A DNA stretch of 64,000 nt from Paracoccus saliphilus (GCF_028553805.1 NZ_CP067140.1:1178001-1242000); one strand, 5' to 3'; shown: positions 33,553-43,297, counted from the stretch's first letter. Made by a program: numbers and translations. The notes: generated by a model from the letters alone, not told the origin.

Positions 33553-36500
33553 ATGCGGATTGCACGCGATTTTACCTTACTCTTCCTTTTCCTTTTGGGC
33601 CTGCCGGGTTTCGGGATGGCGCAGGACGGGCAGCGTATCGTGACGACCGAGAATGCCGATTATTTCGGTTTCGATCTGCGTACCGAAAAGAACGTCTCGC
33701 TGGATCAATGCAAGGCCATCTGCCTCGAAGATCAGCAATGCCGTGCCTTTACCTATAACAGCAAGGCGCAGTGGTGCTTTCTCAAATCCGATTTCACCCG
33801 GCCAAATCCTTCGGAAGGGGCCGTGGCGGGCAGGGTCGTCGTGGAGGCGGCGGCGCCGGATCTGGGCGCGCCCCCAGCCTTGCGTTTTGTGCCGGAACAT
33901 GTGCTCCGCGAGGCCGAGCAGTATCGCGGCAAGCTTATGCGCGATGCCAGGCCCGGTGACACCGGTTTCCTGTCCTTCGTGTCCATGGCCGGACAGGCGC
34001 TAAACAGTGGCAATGCGCGAGCAGCGATGCGAGCCTATGCAGAGGCGGTCGCGATGCAGCCGCAGGATGCCGGCCTGTGGACCGGGCTGGCACGCGCGGT
34101 TGCGGCGACGGAGCCCGGTGGGCAAATGAGTTCCAACGAGCTGGAACGGGCCGGAACGGGCGCGGCGGTCAATGCCTACGAGATGTCGCGCAGCAGGGAT
34201 GATCGCGCCCATGCCCTTGTGGCCCTTGCGAAGGCGCTGGAGCGGCGCAGCCTCTTTCGTCCCGCGATCAGCGCCTACGAGGCAAGCCTGGAGTTGAGGA
34301 ACTCGCCGGATGTGCAAGAGGAATATGCCGATCTCAAGCGCCGCAAGGGGTTCCGGGTGCTGGACCATTCGGTGGATTCCGACAGCGTCACGCCCCGCGC
34401 CTGCATTCAGTTTTCCGAGGACCTGGTGAAAAGCGGCGTCGATTACGTGCAATTCGTGACGGTGGACAATGCCCGCTCCTTTGCCATTGATCGCAGCGAT
34501 GCCGAGCTTTGTGTCACCGGGCTGAAACATGGCGAACAATATCGCATCGTTCTTCGCCAAGGGCTGCCCTCGGCCATCGGCGAGGTGATCGCGCAGCCGA
34601 TACCGCTGGAGATCTATGTCCGCGACCGCGCCCCGACCCTGCGTTTCACCGGCGATAATTTCGTTCTTCCGTCATCCGCCCGGCGTGGTATCCCGCTGGT
34701 CTCGGTGAATGCCGAAGAGGCGAAGCTCTCGGTCCATCGCATTGGCGACCGGGCGCTGACACGTCTTCTGACCGGCTCGGAATTCCTTCGGCAGTTGAAC
34801 GGTTATTCCCTGGATCATGTGTCCGGGCAAATGGGAGAACCGATCTGGGAAGGCGTGGTCGATATCGACACGGAACTGAACAAGGATATCGTCACCAGCA
34901 TCCCCATCGACGAGGCGGTGCCCGAGCGTAAACCGGGTGTCTACCTGATGACGGCAGAGCCAGCGGATGAGCAGAACCGTCATTCAGACAACCGTGCGAC
35001 GCAATGGTTCCTTGTCTCCGACATCGGGTTATCGACCTTTACCGGCCAGGATGGCCTGTCCGTCTTCGCAAGATCGTTGGCGACGGCCGAACCGATGGAA
35101 GGGGTGGCCCTCAAGCTGCTGGCCCGCAATAACGAGATATTGGGCGAGGCGAGGACAGATGCGGATGGTCGCGCGCAGTTCGATCCGGGCCTTGCCCGCG
35201 GAGCCGAAGGACTGGCCCCGGCCGCCATCATCGCCGAGAAGGAAGGGGAGGATTTCGTCTTTCTCGACATGACCCGCGCGGGATTCGATCTTTCGGATCG
35301 TGGGGTGACGGGGCGCCCGGCTCCGGGGCCGCTCGATATCTACGCCTGGACCGAGCGCGGTATCTATCGCGCGGGGGAAACGGTTCACGCCTCGGCCCTT
35401 GTGCGCAGCCCTGCCTCGGATGCCGAGGACGACCTGCCGCTGACATTCATCTTTCGTCGCCCTGACGGGGTAGAGGCAAAGCGGATCGTGTCGGACGGTG
35501 CGCAGCTTGGCGGTCATGCGGTGGAACTCGCCGTGCCGGAAAATGCCATGCGCGGCACTTGGCGGCTCGCCATCCATACCGATCCCGACAAGGCGGCGCT
35601 GGCGGAAGAGATGTTCCTGGTCGAGGATTTCGTTCCCGACCGCACCGAGATCGAACTTGCCAGCACCGAGGACAGGATCCCGTTGGGCGGCGGGACCGAT
35701 GTTTCGGTCGATGGGCGTTATCTCTATGGCGCACCGGCAGCGGGACTGTCACTGGACGGCGAGTTGACCGTGGCCCCGGCCCGCGAATGGGGGGCGTTCC
35801 CGGGCTATGTCTTTGGTCTCGATGACGAGGAGGACGTAGAGACCATGCGCGTCCCGCTGACGGGACTGCCCCCGACGGACGAAGACGGCGATGCGGTTTT
35901 CCCCGTTGCACTGGACACCGCGCCTGCGACGACCCGGCTGCTATCGGCAAAGGTCAGCGTGCGGATGCGCGAGGCGGGCGGGCGTGCCGTCGAACGGGCG
36001 CTGGATCTCGAAATCGAACCCGAAGGCGCGATGATCGGCCTGAGGCCGGAATTCGACGGCGGCCGCGTGGAAGAGGGTGGTACGGCGAATTTCCGGGTGA
36101 TTGCCGTGGACCCAAAGGGTCAGCGCATCGCGATGGACGGTCTCAAATGGTCGCTGCTCAGGATCGACCGGCACTATCAATGGTACCGTGACGGCGGCTC
36201 GTGGAATTACGAGCCGATCACCACGACCAGCCTCGTTCGGGAAGGCGTGGTTGATGCGCGGGCGGATAGCGAGCCGCAGATCGGTGTGGCCGTCGATTGG
36301 GGTCGCTATCGTCTCGAAGTCGAAAGCCCGGATGCAGGCGGGCCGATCACCAGCGCCGCGTTTGATTCCGGCTGGTATGTCGAGGCAAACTCGACCGAGA
36401 CGCCCGATGGGCTGGAGGTTGCACTTGATCGCGACGCCTATGCGGTGGGCGACACGGCGAAGCTGCAGATCTCGCCCCGTTTCGCGGGCGAGGTTCTGGT

Positions 36501-39021
36501 GACGGTGGGATCGGAAAGCCTGTTGGAAAGCTTTACCGCAAATGTTCCCGAAACCGGCGCGGCCATCGACATCCCGGTAACCGAAGAATTCGGTGCGGGT
36601 GCCTATGTGACAGCAACCTTGTTCCGGCCCGGCAATGATGCGGAGAACCGCCTGCCCATGCGGGCCATCGGTATTCGCTGGCTGCAGATCGATCCGGCCG
36701 GGCGCCGTCTTGCGGTCGATCTTGGCGCGGATGCCCAGATCCGGTCGGACGCGCCGCTTTCCATTCCCGTCAGTCTCGGCGGGCTGGAACCCGGAGAGGA
36801 AGCCTATGTGAGTGTTGCTGCGGTGGATGTGGGGATTCTCAACCTCACCCGTTACGAGCCGCCCGATCCGGAAAGCTGGTATTTCGGCCAGCGCGAGTTG
36901 GGGCTCGAGATGCGCGACATCTATGGCCGCCTGATAGACGGCTCTCTCGGGGCGGCGGGCCGGCTTCGGACCGGTGGCGACGGCGCCAGCATGGATAGCA
37001 GTGGCAGCCCGCCGACCCAGAAACTGCTCGCCTTTCATTCCGGGGTCGTCCGCGTCGATGAGGATAGAAAAGCCGAGGTCACGTTTGATATCCCGCCATT
37101 CAACGGGACAGCCCGGGTCATGGCGGTTGCCTGGTCGAAAAAGGCAGTCGGGCATGCGGTCAAGGACGTGATCATCCGCGATCCGGTGGTGCTGACCACC
37201 AGCCAGCCGCGTTTTCTTGCACCGGGTGATCAGGCGCGCATGCTGCTGGAACTGGCCAATACCGATGGACCGCCGGGCGATTATCGCCTGACGCTCGCGG
37301 GCATTGGTCCGGTCACGATCGATCAGGGCGCAGCCCCCGACAGCCTGACACTGGATGCCGGGGCGAGGACGGCATTGTCGGTTCCCATCTCGGCCACGGG
37401 CGGCACCGGAGAGGCCGGGATCACCGTGACATTGGCGCATGAATCCGGGCTGCGCGTCGAGAAAAGCGTCAGCCTGCCGGTGCGTCCGGGCGTCATGCCG
37501 GTCGCCACCCAGCATCAGGAAATATTGGCGGCCAATGGCGGCAGCGTGACGCTGGACGGCGCTCTTCTGTCGGACAGTTTCGCGGAAGGGGCCTCGGTCA
37601 GCGTCAATATCTCGCGCAATCCGGGTTTCGATATTCCCGCGCTGCTGATGTCGCTGGACCGCTATCCCTATGGTTGCGCGGAACAGACGACAAGCCGCGC
37701 CCTGCCGCTGCTTTATGTCAATGAACTCTCCAAGGCAGCCGGTCTCAAGGACGATCCGGCGGTGAAGGGCCGAATCGAAGACGCCATCAGGCGTGTCCTG
37801 TCCTATCAGTCCTCCGCCGGGAGCTTCGGGTTGTGGCGACCCGGTTCGGGCGATCTCTGGCTTGATGCCTATGTGACGGATTTCCTGACCCGTGCCCGCG
37901 AGCAGGGATTCGCGGTGCCGGGGGAGGCGATGGAGCAGGCCTTGCGGAATCTTCAGAATTCGCTGGCCTATGACACGGATGTCGAGTCCCGCGGCAGCGA
38001 GATCGCCTATGCGCTTTACGTGCTGGCGCGCAATCGCAAGGCATCGGCGGGGGATCTGCGCTATTACCTGGATACGCGGCTTGGTGATTTCGAGACGCCG
38101 CTGGCCCGTGCCCAGCTTGCCGCCAGCATGGCGCTTTACGGCGATGCGGAGCGGGCCGAAACCGGCTTTGCCTCGGCATTCCGCCTTGCGCAGGGGCTGA
38201 GCGGCGGCGCAAGGGCGCGTTCGGATTACGGTTCCGATCTGCGCGACGGTGCGGCGATGCTTGCCCTCGCGGTGGAAAGCCGTCCCGAGCCGAGCCTGGT
38301 GCCGCAGATGGTCGGCCTTGTATCGGAGATGCGCAGCAAGACCCGTTACATGAGCACGCAGGACGAGGCATGGATGCTGCTGGCCGCGCGTGCGCTGAGC
38401 CGGTCCAATGACGATATCAGCCTCGCCATCGACGGCGCAACGCAAAGCGGCGCCTTCGCCCGGCAGATACCGGGCGCCGAGCTCACTGCCGCCCCGCTGA
38501 CCATCGCCAACCGTGGAAGCGAGCCGATCACGGCGGTGATCACGACGGATGCCGCCCCGCGCCAACCACTTCCCGCGGGCGGTGAGGGCTTCACCATCGA
38601 GCGGCGCTATTACACCTTGGACGGCGAGGAGGCCAATATCACGAATGCGCGCCAGAACGAACGCTACGTCGTGGTTCTGGAGGTGACGGAGGAACGTGAC
38701 TGGCCGTCGCGGGTGCTGGTCTCGGACCTGTTGCCGGCGGGTTTCGAAATTGACAATCCGCGCCTGGTAGGCAGTTCCCAACTCGATAATTTCGGCTGGC
38801 TGGGCAGCACCGGCGCGGTGCATACCGAGTTCCGCGACGACCGCTTCATCGCCGCCTTCGATCGGGGCGAGGGCAGCAAGGACAAGCTGCGGCTGGCCTA
38901 TGTGGTGCGGGCGGTGACGCCGGGGGTCTTCATGCATCCGGCGGCCAGCGTCGAGGATATGTATCGTCCGCAATTCTCGGCCCGAACCGCATCCGGCTTC
39001 ATGGAGATCATGGGGAACTGA
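33553..39021 (+). CDS. Alpha-2-macroglobulin family protein with N-terminal PAN/apple-like module
   Basis: Giant exported protease trap of 1822 residues. Signal peptide about 1-23 (LLFLFLLGLPGFGMAQ). Residues about 30-90 resemble a PAN/apple module with spaced cysteines (LDQCKAICLEDQQCRAF, QWCFLKSDF). The body holds macroglobulin domains; RGIYRAGETVHASALVR is the typical MG segment. The thioester is intact: YPYGCAEQTTSR with Cys1375 and Gln1378. The bacterial role is to bind proteases that breach the outer membrane. No lipobox is seen, so it may be free in the periplasm. pbpC follows 2 bp later, the classic pair. Function of the PAN module is inferred. Confidence 0.93.
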   Translation: MRIARDFTLLFLFLLGLPGFGMAQDGQRIVTTENADYFGFDLRTEKNVSLDQCKAICLEDQQCRAFTYNSKAQWCFLKSDFTRPNPSEGAVAGRVVVEAAAPDLGAPPALRFVPEHVLREAEQYRGKLMRDARPGDTGFLSFVSMAGQALNSGNARAAMRAYAEAVAMQPQDAGLWTGLARAVAATEPGGQMSSNELERAGTGAAVNAYEMSRSRDDRAHALVALAKALERRSLFRPAISAYEASLELRNSPDVQEEYADLKRRKGFRVLDHSVDSDSVTPRACIQFSEDLVKSGVDYVQFVTVDNARSFAIDRSDAELCVTGLKHGEQYRIVLRQGLPSAIGEVIAQPIPLEIYVRDRAPTLRFTGDNFVLPSSARRGIPLVSVNAEEAKLSVHRIGDRALTRLLTGSEFLRQLNGYSLDHVSGQMGEPIWEGVVDIDTELNKDIVTSIPIDEAVPERKPGVYLMTAEPADEQNRHSDNRATQWFLVSDIGLSTFTGQDGLSVFARSLATAEPMEGVALKLLARNNEILGEARTDADGRAQFDPGLARGAEGLAPAAIIAEKEGEDFVFLDMTRAGFDLSDRGVTGRPAPGPLDIYAWTERGIYRAGETVHASALVRSPASDAEDDLPLTFIFRRPDGVEAKRIVSDGAQLGGHAVELAVPENAMRGTWRLAIHTDPDKAALAEEMFLVEDFVPDRTEIELASTEDRIPLGGGTDVSVDGRYLYGAPAAGLSLDGELTVAPAREWGAFPGYVFGLDDEEDVETMRVPLTGLPPTDEDGDAVFPVALDTAPATTRLLSAKVSVRMREAGGRAVERALDLEIEPEGAMIGLRPEFDGGRVEEGGTANFRVIAVDPKGQRIAMDGLKWSLLRIDRHYQWYRDGGSWNYEPITTTSLVREGVVDARADSEPQIGVAVDWGRYRLEVESPDAGGPITSAAFDSGWYVEANSTETPDGLEVALDRDAYAVGDTAKLQISPRFAGEVLVTVGSESLLESFTANVPETGAAIDIPVTEEFGAGAYVTATLFRPGNDAENRLPMRAIGIRWLQIDPAGRRLAVDLGADAQIRSDAPLSIPVSLGGLEPGEEAYVSVAAVDVGILNLTRYEPPDPESWYFGQRELGLEMRDIYGRLIDGSLGAAGRLRTGGDGASMDSSGSPPTQKLLAFHSGVVRVDEDRKAEVTFDIPPFNGTARVMAVAWSKKAVGHAVKDVIIRDPVVLTTSQPRFLAPGDQARMLLELANTDGPPGDYRLTLAGIGPVTIDQGAAPDSLTLDAGARTALSVPISATGGTGEAGITVTLAHESGLRVEKSVSLPVRPGVMPVATQHQEILAANGGSVTLDGALLSDSFAEGASVSVNISRNPGFDIPALLMSLDRYPYGCAEQTTSRALPLLYVNELSKAAGLKDDPAVKGRIEDAIRRVLSYQSSAGSFGLWRPGSGDLWLDAYVTDFLTRAREQGFAVPGEAMEQALRNLQNSLAYDTDVESRGSEIAYALYVLARNRKASAGDLRYYLDTRLGDFETPLARAQLAASMALYGDAERAETGFASAFRLAQGLSGGARARSDYGSDLRDGAAMLALAVESRPEPSLVPQMVGLVSEMRSKTRYMSTQDEAWMLLAARALSRSNDDISLAIDGATQSGAFARQIPGAELTAAPLTIANRGSEPITAVITTDAAPRQPLPAGGEGFTIERRYYTLDGEEANITNARQNERYVVVLEVTEERDWPSRVLVSDLLPAGFEIDNPRLVGSSQLDNFGWLGSTGAVHTEFRDDRFIAAFDRGEGSKDKLRLAYVVRAVTPGVFMHPAASVEDMYRPQFSARTASGFMEIMGN

Positions 39022-39023
39022 CG

Positions 39024-41126
39024 ATGGCACGCGCCGGTATCAGAGGGCGCCGCTGGATCAGGCGGGGCGCGATTGCCCTGTCGGTGCTGGCCGTCATCCT
39101 CGCCGCCGGTGGTGTCCTGCTGCAGCGGCTCGATACGGCTTGGCCGCCGCCGCTCGAACCCGCGCCGCTTTCGGCTGAGGTGGTGGACCGGGACGGAGCG
39201 TTGCTGCGCGCCTATGCGGCCTCTGACGGGCGATGGCGTCTGCCGGTCGAGATCGACAATCTCGACCCGCAATTCCTCGACATGCTCATCGCCTACGAGG
39301 ATAAGCGCTTCTGGTCGCATCCGGGCGTCGATATCCGGGCGCTTGGCCGGGCGGCGTGGCAGCTGGTCACCAATGGGCGCATCGTTTCGGGCGGTTCGAC
39401 ATTGTCCATGCAGCTTGCCCGCCTGACCGAGCCGCGCGTGGAACGCAGCTTTGCTGCCAAGTTCCGGCAGATCGCGCGGGCGATACAGATCGAGCGGCGA
39501 TTGTCCAAGAGCGAGATCCTCGAACGCTACCTGACGCTGGCCCCCTATGGCGGCAACCTGGAGGGGGTGCGGGCGGCGAGTCTCGCCTGGTTCGGGAAGG
39601 AGCCGCAGAAGCTGGAACTGGCCGAGGCGGCGCTGCTGGTCGCCTTGCCGCAATCGCCCGAGGCCCGTCGTCCCGACCGCCATCCGCAGGCGGCGAAGGA
39701 GGCGCGGGACCGGGTGCTTGCCCGCATGTCGAGCGCCGGGGTCATCATTGCAAGCGAGGTGGAGCGGGCTTCGGGGGCGAAGGTGGCCGCAAGACGCCTG
39801 CCGATGCCCGCATATGCCGCGCATCTGGCCGATGCGGTGATGCGGGCCGAACCCGGCGCGCGAAAACACCAATTGCTCATCAGCCGCAGCGCCCAGGCCA
39901 ATCTGGAATCCGTCGCTGCCCGGTCCGCGCGCCGGTTGGGCAAGCATGTCTCGGTGGCGATGATCCTTGCCGATGCCCGTAGCGGCGCGGTCCTCGCCCG
40001 CGTCGGATCGGCGGGTTATTTCAACGCCGCGCGTGCCGGATGGATCGATATGAGTCGCGCCCAACGTTCGCCCGGCTCGACGCTGAAACCCTTCATCTAT
40101 GGCCTTGCCTTCGAGGAGGGGCTGGTGATGCAGGAAACCATGATCGAGGATAGGCCCGGTAATTTCTCGGGCTACCGGCCCCGGAATTTCGACATGGCCT
40201 ATCAGGGCGATGTATCGGTGCGCACCGCTTTGCAGATGTCGCTCAACGTGCCCGCGATCCGCTTGCTGGACGCGATCGGTCCGGTGCGGCTTGTCGCCCG
40301 AATGCGGCAGGCGGGTGTTCCCCCGGTCCTGCCACCGGGCGAGACGCCGGGGCTGGCCATCGGGCTGGGCGGTGCGGGGCTCACGCTCGAAGGGCTGGTG
40401 CAGCTTTATGGCGGTCTGGCCAATCGCGGTCATGTCCAGCCCCTGCGTTATCTTGCCGGGTCGAAACCCGTGCAACGGCCGGTTTCGGTGCTGACGCCGC
40501 AAGCCACATGGCAGATCGCCGATATCCTGTCCGGTGTGGTGCCACCCAAGGGCGCACCGCGTCTTGGCATCGCCTACAAGACCGGCACCTCCTACGGTTA
40601 TCGCGACGCGTGGGCGGTGGGCTATGATGGCCGTCACGTGCTGGGGGTCTGGGTGGGGCGGGCCGATGGCGGTTCGGTGCCGGGGCTGACCGGGTACATG
40701 GCGGCGGCGCCGATCCTGTTCGAGGGGTTCTCGAAATCGGGCACCGGCATAGAGCCATTTCCCTCGGCACCACCGGGTGCGCTGCGGCTGGCGGCCTCTG
40801 AATTGCCATTCTCGTTGCGGCGTTACGCGTCGCCGGATGGCAGACTCGTGACCGGCGCACCGGGCGAGCCCGCGCCCGAGATCGTCTTTCCGCCGCAGGG
40901 GGCGCGCGTCGATCTCGGCCTCGATCGAGGTGACAGGGCCACACCGCTTGCCCTCAAGATCAACGGGGGGCGTGCGCCGTTTCGCTGGCTGGCCAATGGA
41001 GAGCCGCTGCCAGAGATGTTCCGGCGGCGCAAGGCGTCATGGGTTCCCGATAGCAGCGGCGCCTCGACACTTACGGTCATAGATGCGGCGGGGCGTACGG
41101 CGAGCGTCGATGTGTTCCTGGAATGA
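39024..41126 (+). CDS. pbpC: Penicillin-binding protein 1C
   Basis: Bifunctional peptidoglycan synthase of 700 residues. One N-terminal membrane helix (about 15-33). Transglycosylase: EDKRFWSHPGVD with catalytic Glu92, then GGSTLSMQLARL. Transpeptidase: SxxK at Ser352 in SPGSTLKPF, SLN in LQMSLNVPAIRLLD, and KTG at about 519-521 (YKTGTSYG). The C-terminal PBP1C domain ends with RKASWVPDSSGASTLTVIDA. Paired with alpha-2-macroglobulin; the pair is thought to guard and repair the cell wall after attack. Confidence 0.95.
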   Translation: MARAGIRGRRWIRRGAIALSVLAVILAAGGVLLQRLDTAWPPPLEPAPLSAEVVDRDGALLRAYAASDGRWRLPVEIDNLDPQFLDMLIAYEDKRFWSHPGVDIRALGRAAWQLVTNGRIVSGGSTLSMQLARLTEPRVERSFAAKFRQIARAIQIERRLSKSEILERYLTLAPYGGNLEGVRAASLAWFGKEPQKLELAEAALLVALPQSPEARRPDRHPQAAKEARDRVLARMSSAGVIIASEVERASGAKVAARRLPMPAYAAHLADAVMRAEPGARKHQLLISRSAQANLESVAARSARRLGKHVSVAMILADARSGAVLARVGSAGYFNAARAGWIDMSRAQRSPGSTLKPFIYGLAFEEGLVMQETMIEDRPGNFSGYRPRNFDMAYQGDVSVRTALQMSLNVPAIRLLDAIGPVRLVARMRQAGVPPVLPPGETPGLAIGLGGAGLTLEGLVQLYGGLANRGHVQPLRYLAGSKPVQRPVSVLTPQATWQIADILSGVVPPKGAPRLGIAYKTGTSYGYRDAWAVGYDGRHVLGVWVGRADGGSVPGLTGYMAAAPILFEGFSKSGTGIEPFPSAPPGALRLAASELPFSLRRYASPDGRLVTGAPGEPAPEIVFPPQGARVDLGLDRGDRATPLALKINGGRAPFRWLANGEPLPEMFRRRKASWVPDSSGASTLTVIDAAGRTASVDVFLE

Positions 41127-41190
41127 GGAGGCCCGGAGCCCGTGGCCGGACCATCATGCTCCCTGCGATGAACCGGTCTTTTGATCTGTA

Positions 41191-41394
41191 ATGCGTCAGC
41201 TCCCTACAGTCGCAGCTGGCGTGGAACTGAGCCCCGCGCTTGGCATGACAAGCAGGCTGGGCGAGATGGGGATCAGTCATAATCACCTGCCGATACTTGC
41301 GGCGGATGCGATGAAACAGGGGCGTTTGCCGATCAACAACCCGCGCGAGATGACCTGTGAGGCGGTGCTGAAGATTTACACGCATGCCTTGTGA
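41191..41394 (+). pseudogene. C-terminal remnant of an iron-containing alcohol dehydrogenase
   Basis: An isolated 67-codon frame. Its last 50 residues, LGEMGISHNHLPILAADAMK then QGRLPINNPREMT and VLKIYTHAL, look like the extreme C-terminus of group III iron-type alcohol dehydrogenases, where the NNPRE-like motif ends the protein. The catalytic body (about 320 residues and the metal ligands) is missing; pbpC ends 64 bp upstream. No good ribosome site. Best read as a deletion remnant. Confidence 0.55.
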
Positions 41395-41415
41395 TGCGGG
41401 GAAGGCAGCCCTTCG

Positions 41416-41751
41416 TCAATCGACGGCGCGGATCAGTTTCTTGTCGAAGACCTTCAGCACCTGCGCGAGATCATGACCGCGCTTGAGAATTCGGCCATCC
41501 ATCGCGATCACCGCATAGGCCCCCTGTGCGTTGCGCAGTTTCGGCCGCTTCTCGATCCGGTAAAGCGGATGTTCGGCAGCGCGGCGGAACACGCTGAACA
41601 CAGCGGCATCGCGCAGGAACGACATCGCGTAATCGCGCCATTCACCGGCGGCGACAAATCGGCCATATACGGTCAGGATAGTCCCGAGTTCGGCCCGGTC
41701 AAAAACCACCCGGTCGGGATCGGTAGCAAACGGCGGGGCGGCGTTCATCAT
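41416..41751 (-). CDS. DUF2794 protein
   Basis: 111-residue conserved alphaproteobacterial protein of unknown role. Family segments: FDRAELGTILTVYGRFVAAG, EWRDYAMSFLRDAAVFSVFR, LYRIEKRPKLRNAQGAY and ILKRGHDLAQVLKVFDKKL. Start could be either of two adjacent ATGs (41751 or 41748). Monocistronic by spacing; the terminator of the I78 pair lies in front of it. Confidence 0.85.
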   Translation of the reverse strand: MMNAAPPFATDPDRVVFDRAELGTILTVYGRFVAAGEWRDYAMSFLRDAAVFSVFRRAAEHPLYRIEKRPKLRNAQGAYAVIAMDGRILKRGHDLAQVLKVFDKKLIRAVD

Positions 41752-41787
41752 GACAGGATGGTGACATTGTGCCGAGCGCAAATCAAT

Positions 41788-41817
41788 GAAAAACGACGGC
41801 CCGGCCAAGGGCCGCCG
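41788..41817 (-). terminator. Terminator of the I78 lipoprotein pair
   Basis: On the minus strand CGGCGGCCC pairs with GGGCCGTCG (nine pairs, one of them G-U) around TTGGCC and is followed by TTTTTC. It starts about 19 bp after the stop of the second I78 gene. Confidence 0.8.
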
Positions 41818-41835
41818 CCATTTCGGGAACCCGGC

Positions 41836-42120
41836 TCAGAAGCAGCCGATCTTTTCGATCCGGTCATCGCGATTGATCTCGATGTTCAGTCGGTCGGCGC
41901 GGTAATCGGCCGTTACCGCGTCGCCGGGTCCGATAATCCGCGTGCCAGCCGGAAAGTCCTTTGAATCGAGAACCGATTTCGGCTGACCGACCAGGTCCTG
42001 CAATTCTTCAGCCCCGCAATTCTGGGGCAGGTCAAGTTCGGGTGTCGAGGATTCGGGCACGGGCTCGCAGGCAGCCAGCGCGAGGCCAGACATCAGTGAA
42101 AGGATCAGCGGACCACGCAT
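41836..42120 (-). CDS. I78-type peptidase inhibitor lipoprotein, copy 2
   Basis: 94 residues with a lipobox (LSLMSGLALAACEP; lipid on Cys18). The mature part fits the I78 inhibitor family: NCGAEELQDLVGQPKSVLD and GDAVTADYRADRLNIEINRD, ending IGCF, with one Cys at each end. The family, known from a fungal inhibitor of serine proteases, would work in the periplasm. ATG 42120 is preferred: GAGG is 6 bp upstream. Directly downstream of a paralogue; same operon. Confidence 0.78.
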   Translation of the reverse strand: MRGPLILSLMSGLALAACEPVPESSTPELDLPQNCGAEELQDLVGQPKSVLDSKDFPAGTRIIGPGDAVTADYRADRLNIEINRDDRIEKIGCF

Positions 42121-42128
42121 CATCAACC

Positions 42129-42476
42129 TCATCCGCAATCGATATTATAAATATTGCCCGAGCCGTCGAGCCGGAAGACGATCCGATTGGGGTCGTAATC
42201 CTGCGGCTCGATCCCGCGATATTCGACGACGCGATATTCCTTGGACAGGCCGAGCGTGGGAATGACGCTGCCGGGCTGCGACAGGTATGGCGTATATTCC
42301 TTGGCGCCGCAAAGATCGGGTTCACGTTCTTCGAGGCCGGAAATGCCTTGGGCAGGTGTGGGTGCCACAGGCTGAGCGGGTGGAGCCGCGGGAGCCGGGG
42401 CGGGCTGAGGCGCAGGCATGCAGCCAGCCAGCAACGCGGTCGTCGCGGCGATGGGCAGGATCGTCGTCTTGATCAT
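42129..42476 (-). CDS. I78-like inhibitor lipoprotein, copy 1
   Basis: 115 residues. Lipobox TTALLAGCMP (lipid Cys19), a Pro/Ala-rich linker (about 21-44), then a domain like its neighbour: DLCGAKEYTPYLSQPGSVIP and a late NRIVFRLDGSGNIYNIDCG. Sequence is more divergent than copy 2 and the assignment rests partly on the conserved pattern of N- and C-terminal cysteines. Followed after 8 bp by copy 2, so probably a duplication that has diverged. Confidence 0.7.
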   Translation of the reverse strand: MIKTTILPIAATTALLAGCMPAPQPAPAPAAPPAQPVAPTPAQGISGLEEREPDLCGAKEYTPYLSQPGSVIPTLGLSKEYRVVEYRGIEPQDYDPNRIVFRLDGSGNIYNIDCG

Positions 42477-42585
42477 TGTATCAGGGTCCCTCATGCGCCC
42501 GGATCGGGCATTTATCGTGATTTGTAACATGATTTATACGGCTCGGCATCCCGGTTGAGAAGTTGAGCAAGCGATCACTATTCCA

Positions 42586-43266
42586 TCAGCGCATCGGCGC
42601 AACATCGGCGTTCCGCTGACCGGAGCGCTGATCGGCCATGCGCGTATCAGGACCATAGGCGCGCAGGAACATCGTGGCGGCCATCGCGGCAGAGCGGTGA
42701 ATTGTTGCCTCGTCGGTGCCTGTAGCCCTTGCCGCAGCGCGATCGTGAACTGCCAGCCCGCAAAGCCGGATCAACTGCCGGGCGGCCATTGCCGTATCCT
42801 CCATCTCCAGCTCGCGCCGGTTGACGAACATTTCCAGCCTGTCGCGAAGGGGGTGCCCCAGCAATGTCTCGAACCGTTGGTGATAGCTCCTGGCGATTGC
42901 CGGAAAACGGTTCGCCTCTCCGATCGCGAGCCGGGACAGTCGTATCTCATGATCCGAGTTCAGCCAGCCGGTGATCTCTGTCGTCATGCGGGGCAGGCCG
43001 CTGGCGGCAGGCAGATCAAGCGGGATCGAATCCAGCGGCTTGGCTTGATAGCGTTCCATGGCCGCCTGCATGGTTTTCTGAAACATCAAGCGCTTGTCCG
43101 GAAAATAGGCATAAAGGGTTGCTTTCGATACACCGGCGGCCTGGGCGATGTCGTCGACTCCGGCACCGGCATATCCATCACGCTGGAAAATCCGCCATGC
43201 GCCGTCCAGCACCTGATTGATCTTGCGTCCCAATACGGCATTCCTGCTGTTTTTCAGTCTAACCAT
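42586..43266 (-). CDS. TetR-family transcriptional regulator
   Basis: 226 residues from ATG 43266. DNA-binding part: INQVLDGAWRIFQRDGYAGA then VDDIAQAAGVSKATLYAYFP and DKRLMFQKTM. The C-terminal domain contains an AefR-like helical region (AIARSYHQRFETLLGHPLRD). Divergent from glutamate dehydrogenase with 214 bp between, and an inverted repeat sits just ahead of its start. Target and ligand unknown. Confidence 0.87.
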   Translation of the reverse strand: MVRLKNSRNAVLGRKINQVLDGAWRIFQRDGYAGAGVDDIAQAAGVSKATLYAYFPDKRLMFQKTMQAAMERYQAKPLDSIPLDLPAASGLPRMTTEITGWLNSDHEIRLSRLAIGEANRFPAIARSYHQRFETLLGHPLRDRLEMFVNRRELEMEDTAMAARQLIRLCGLAVHDRAAARATGTDEATIHRSAAMAATMFLRAYGPDTRMADQRSGQRNADVAPMR

Positions 43267-43297
43267 GATCACTCGTCCCGATAAAACATCCTTGCAT

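Noticed and set aside
35941..39030. 1029-codon minus-strand frame inside the alpha-2-macroglobulin gene
   Set aside because: Antisense shadow; the plus strand encodes clear macroglobulin and thioester motifs.
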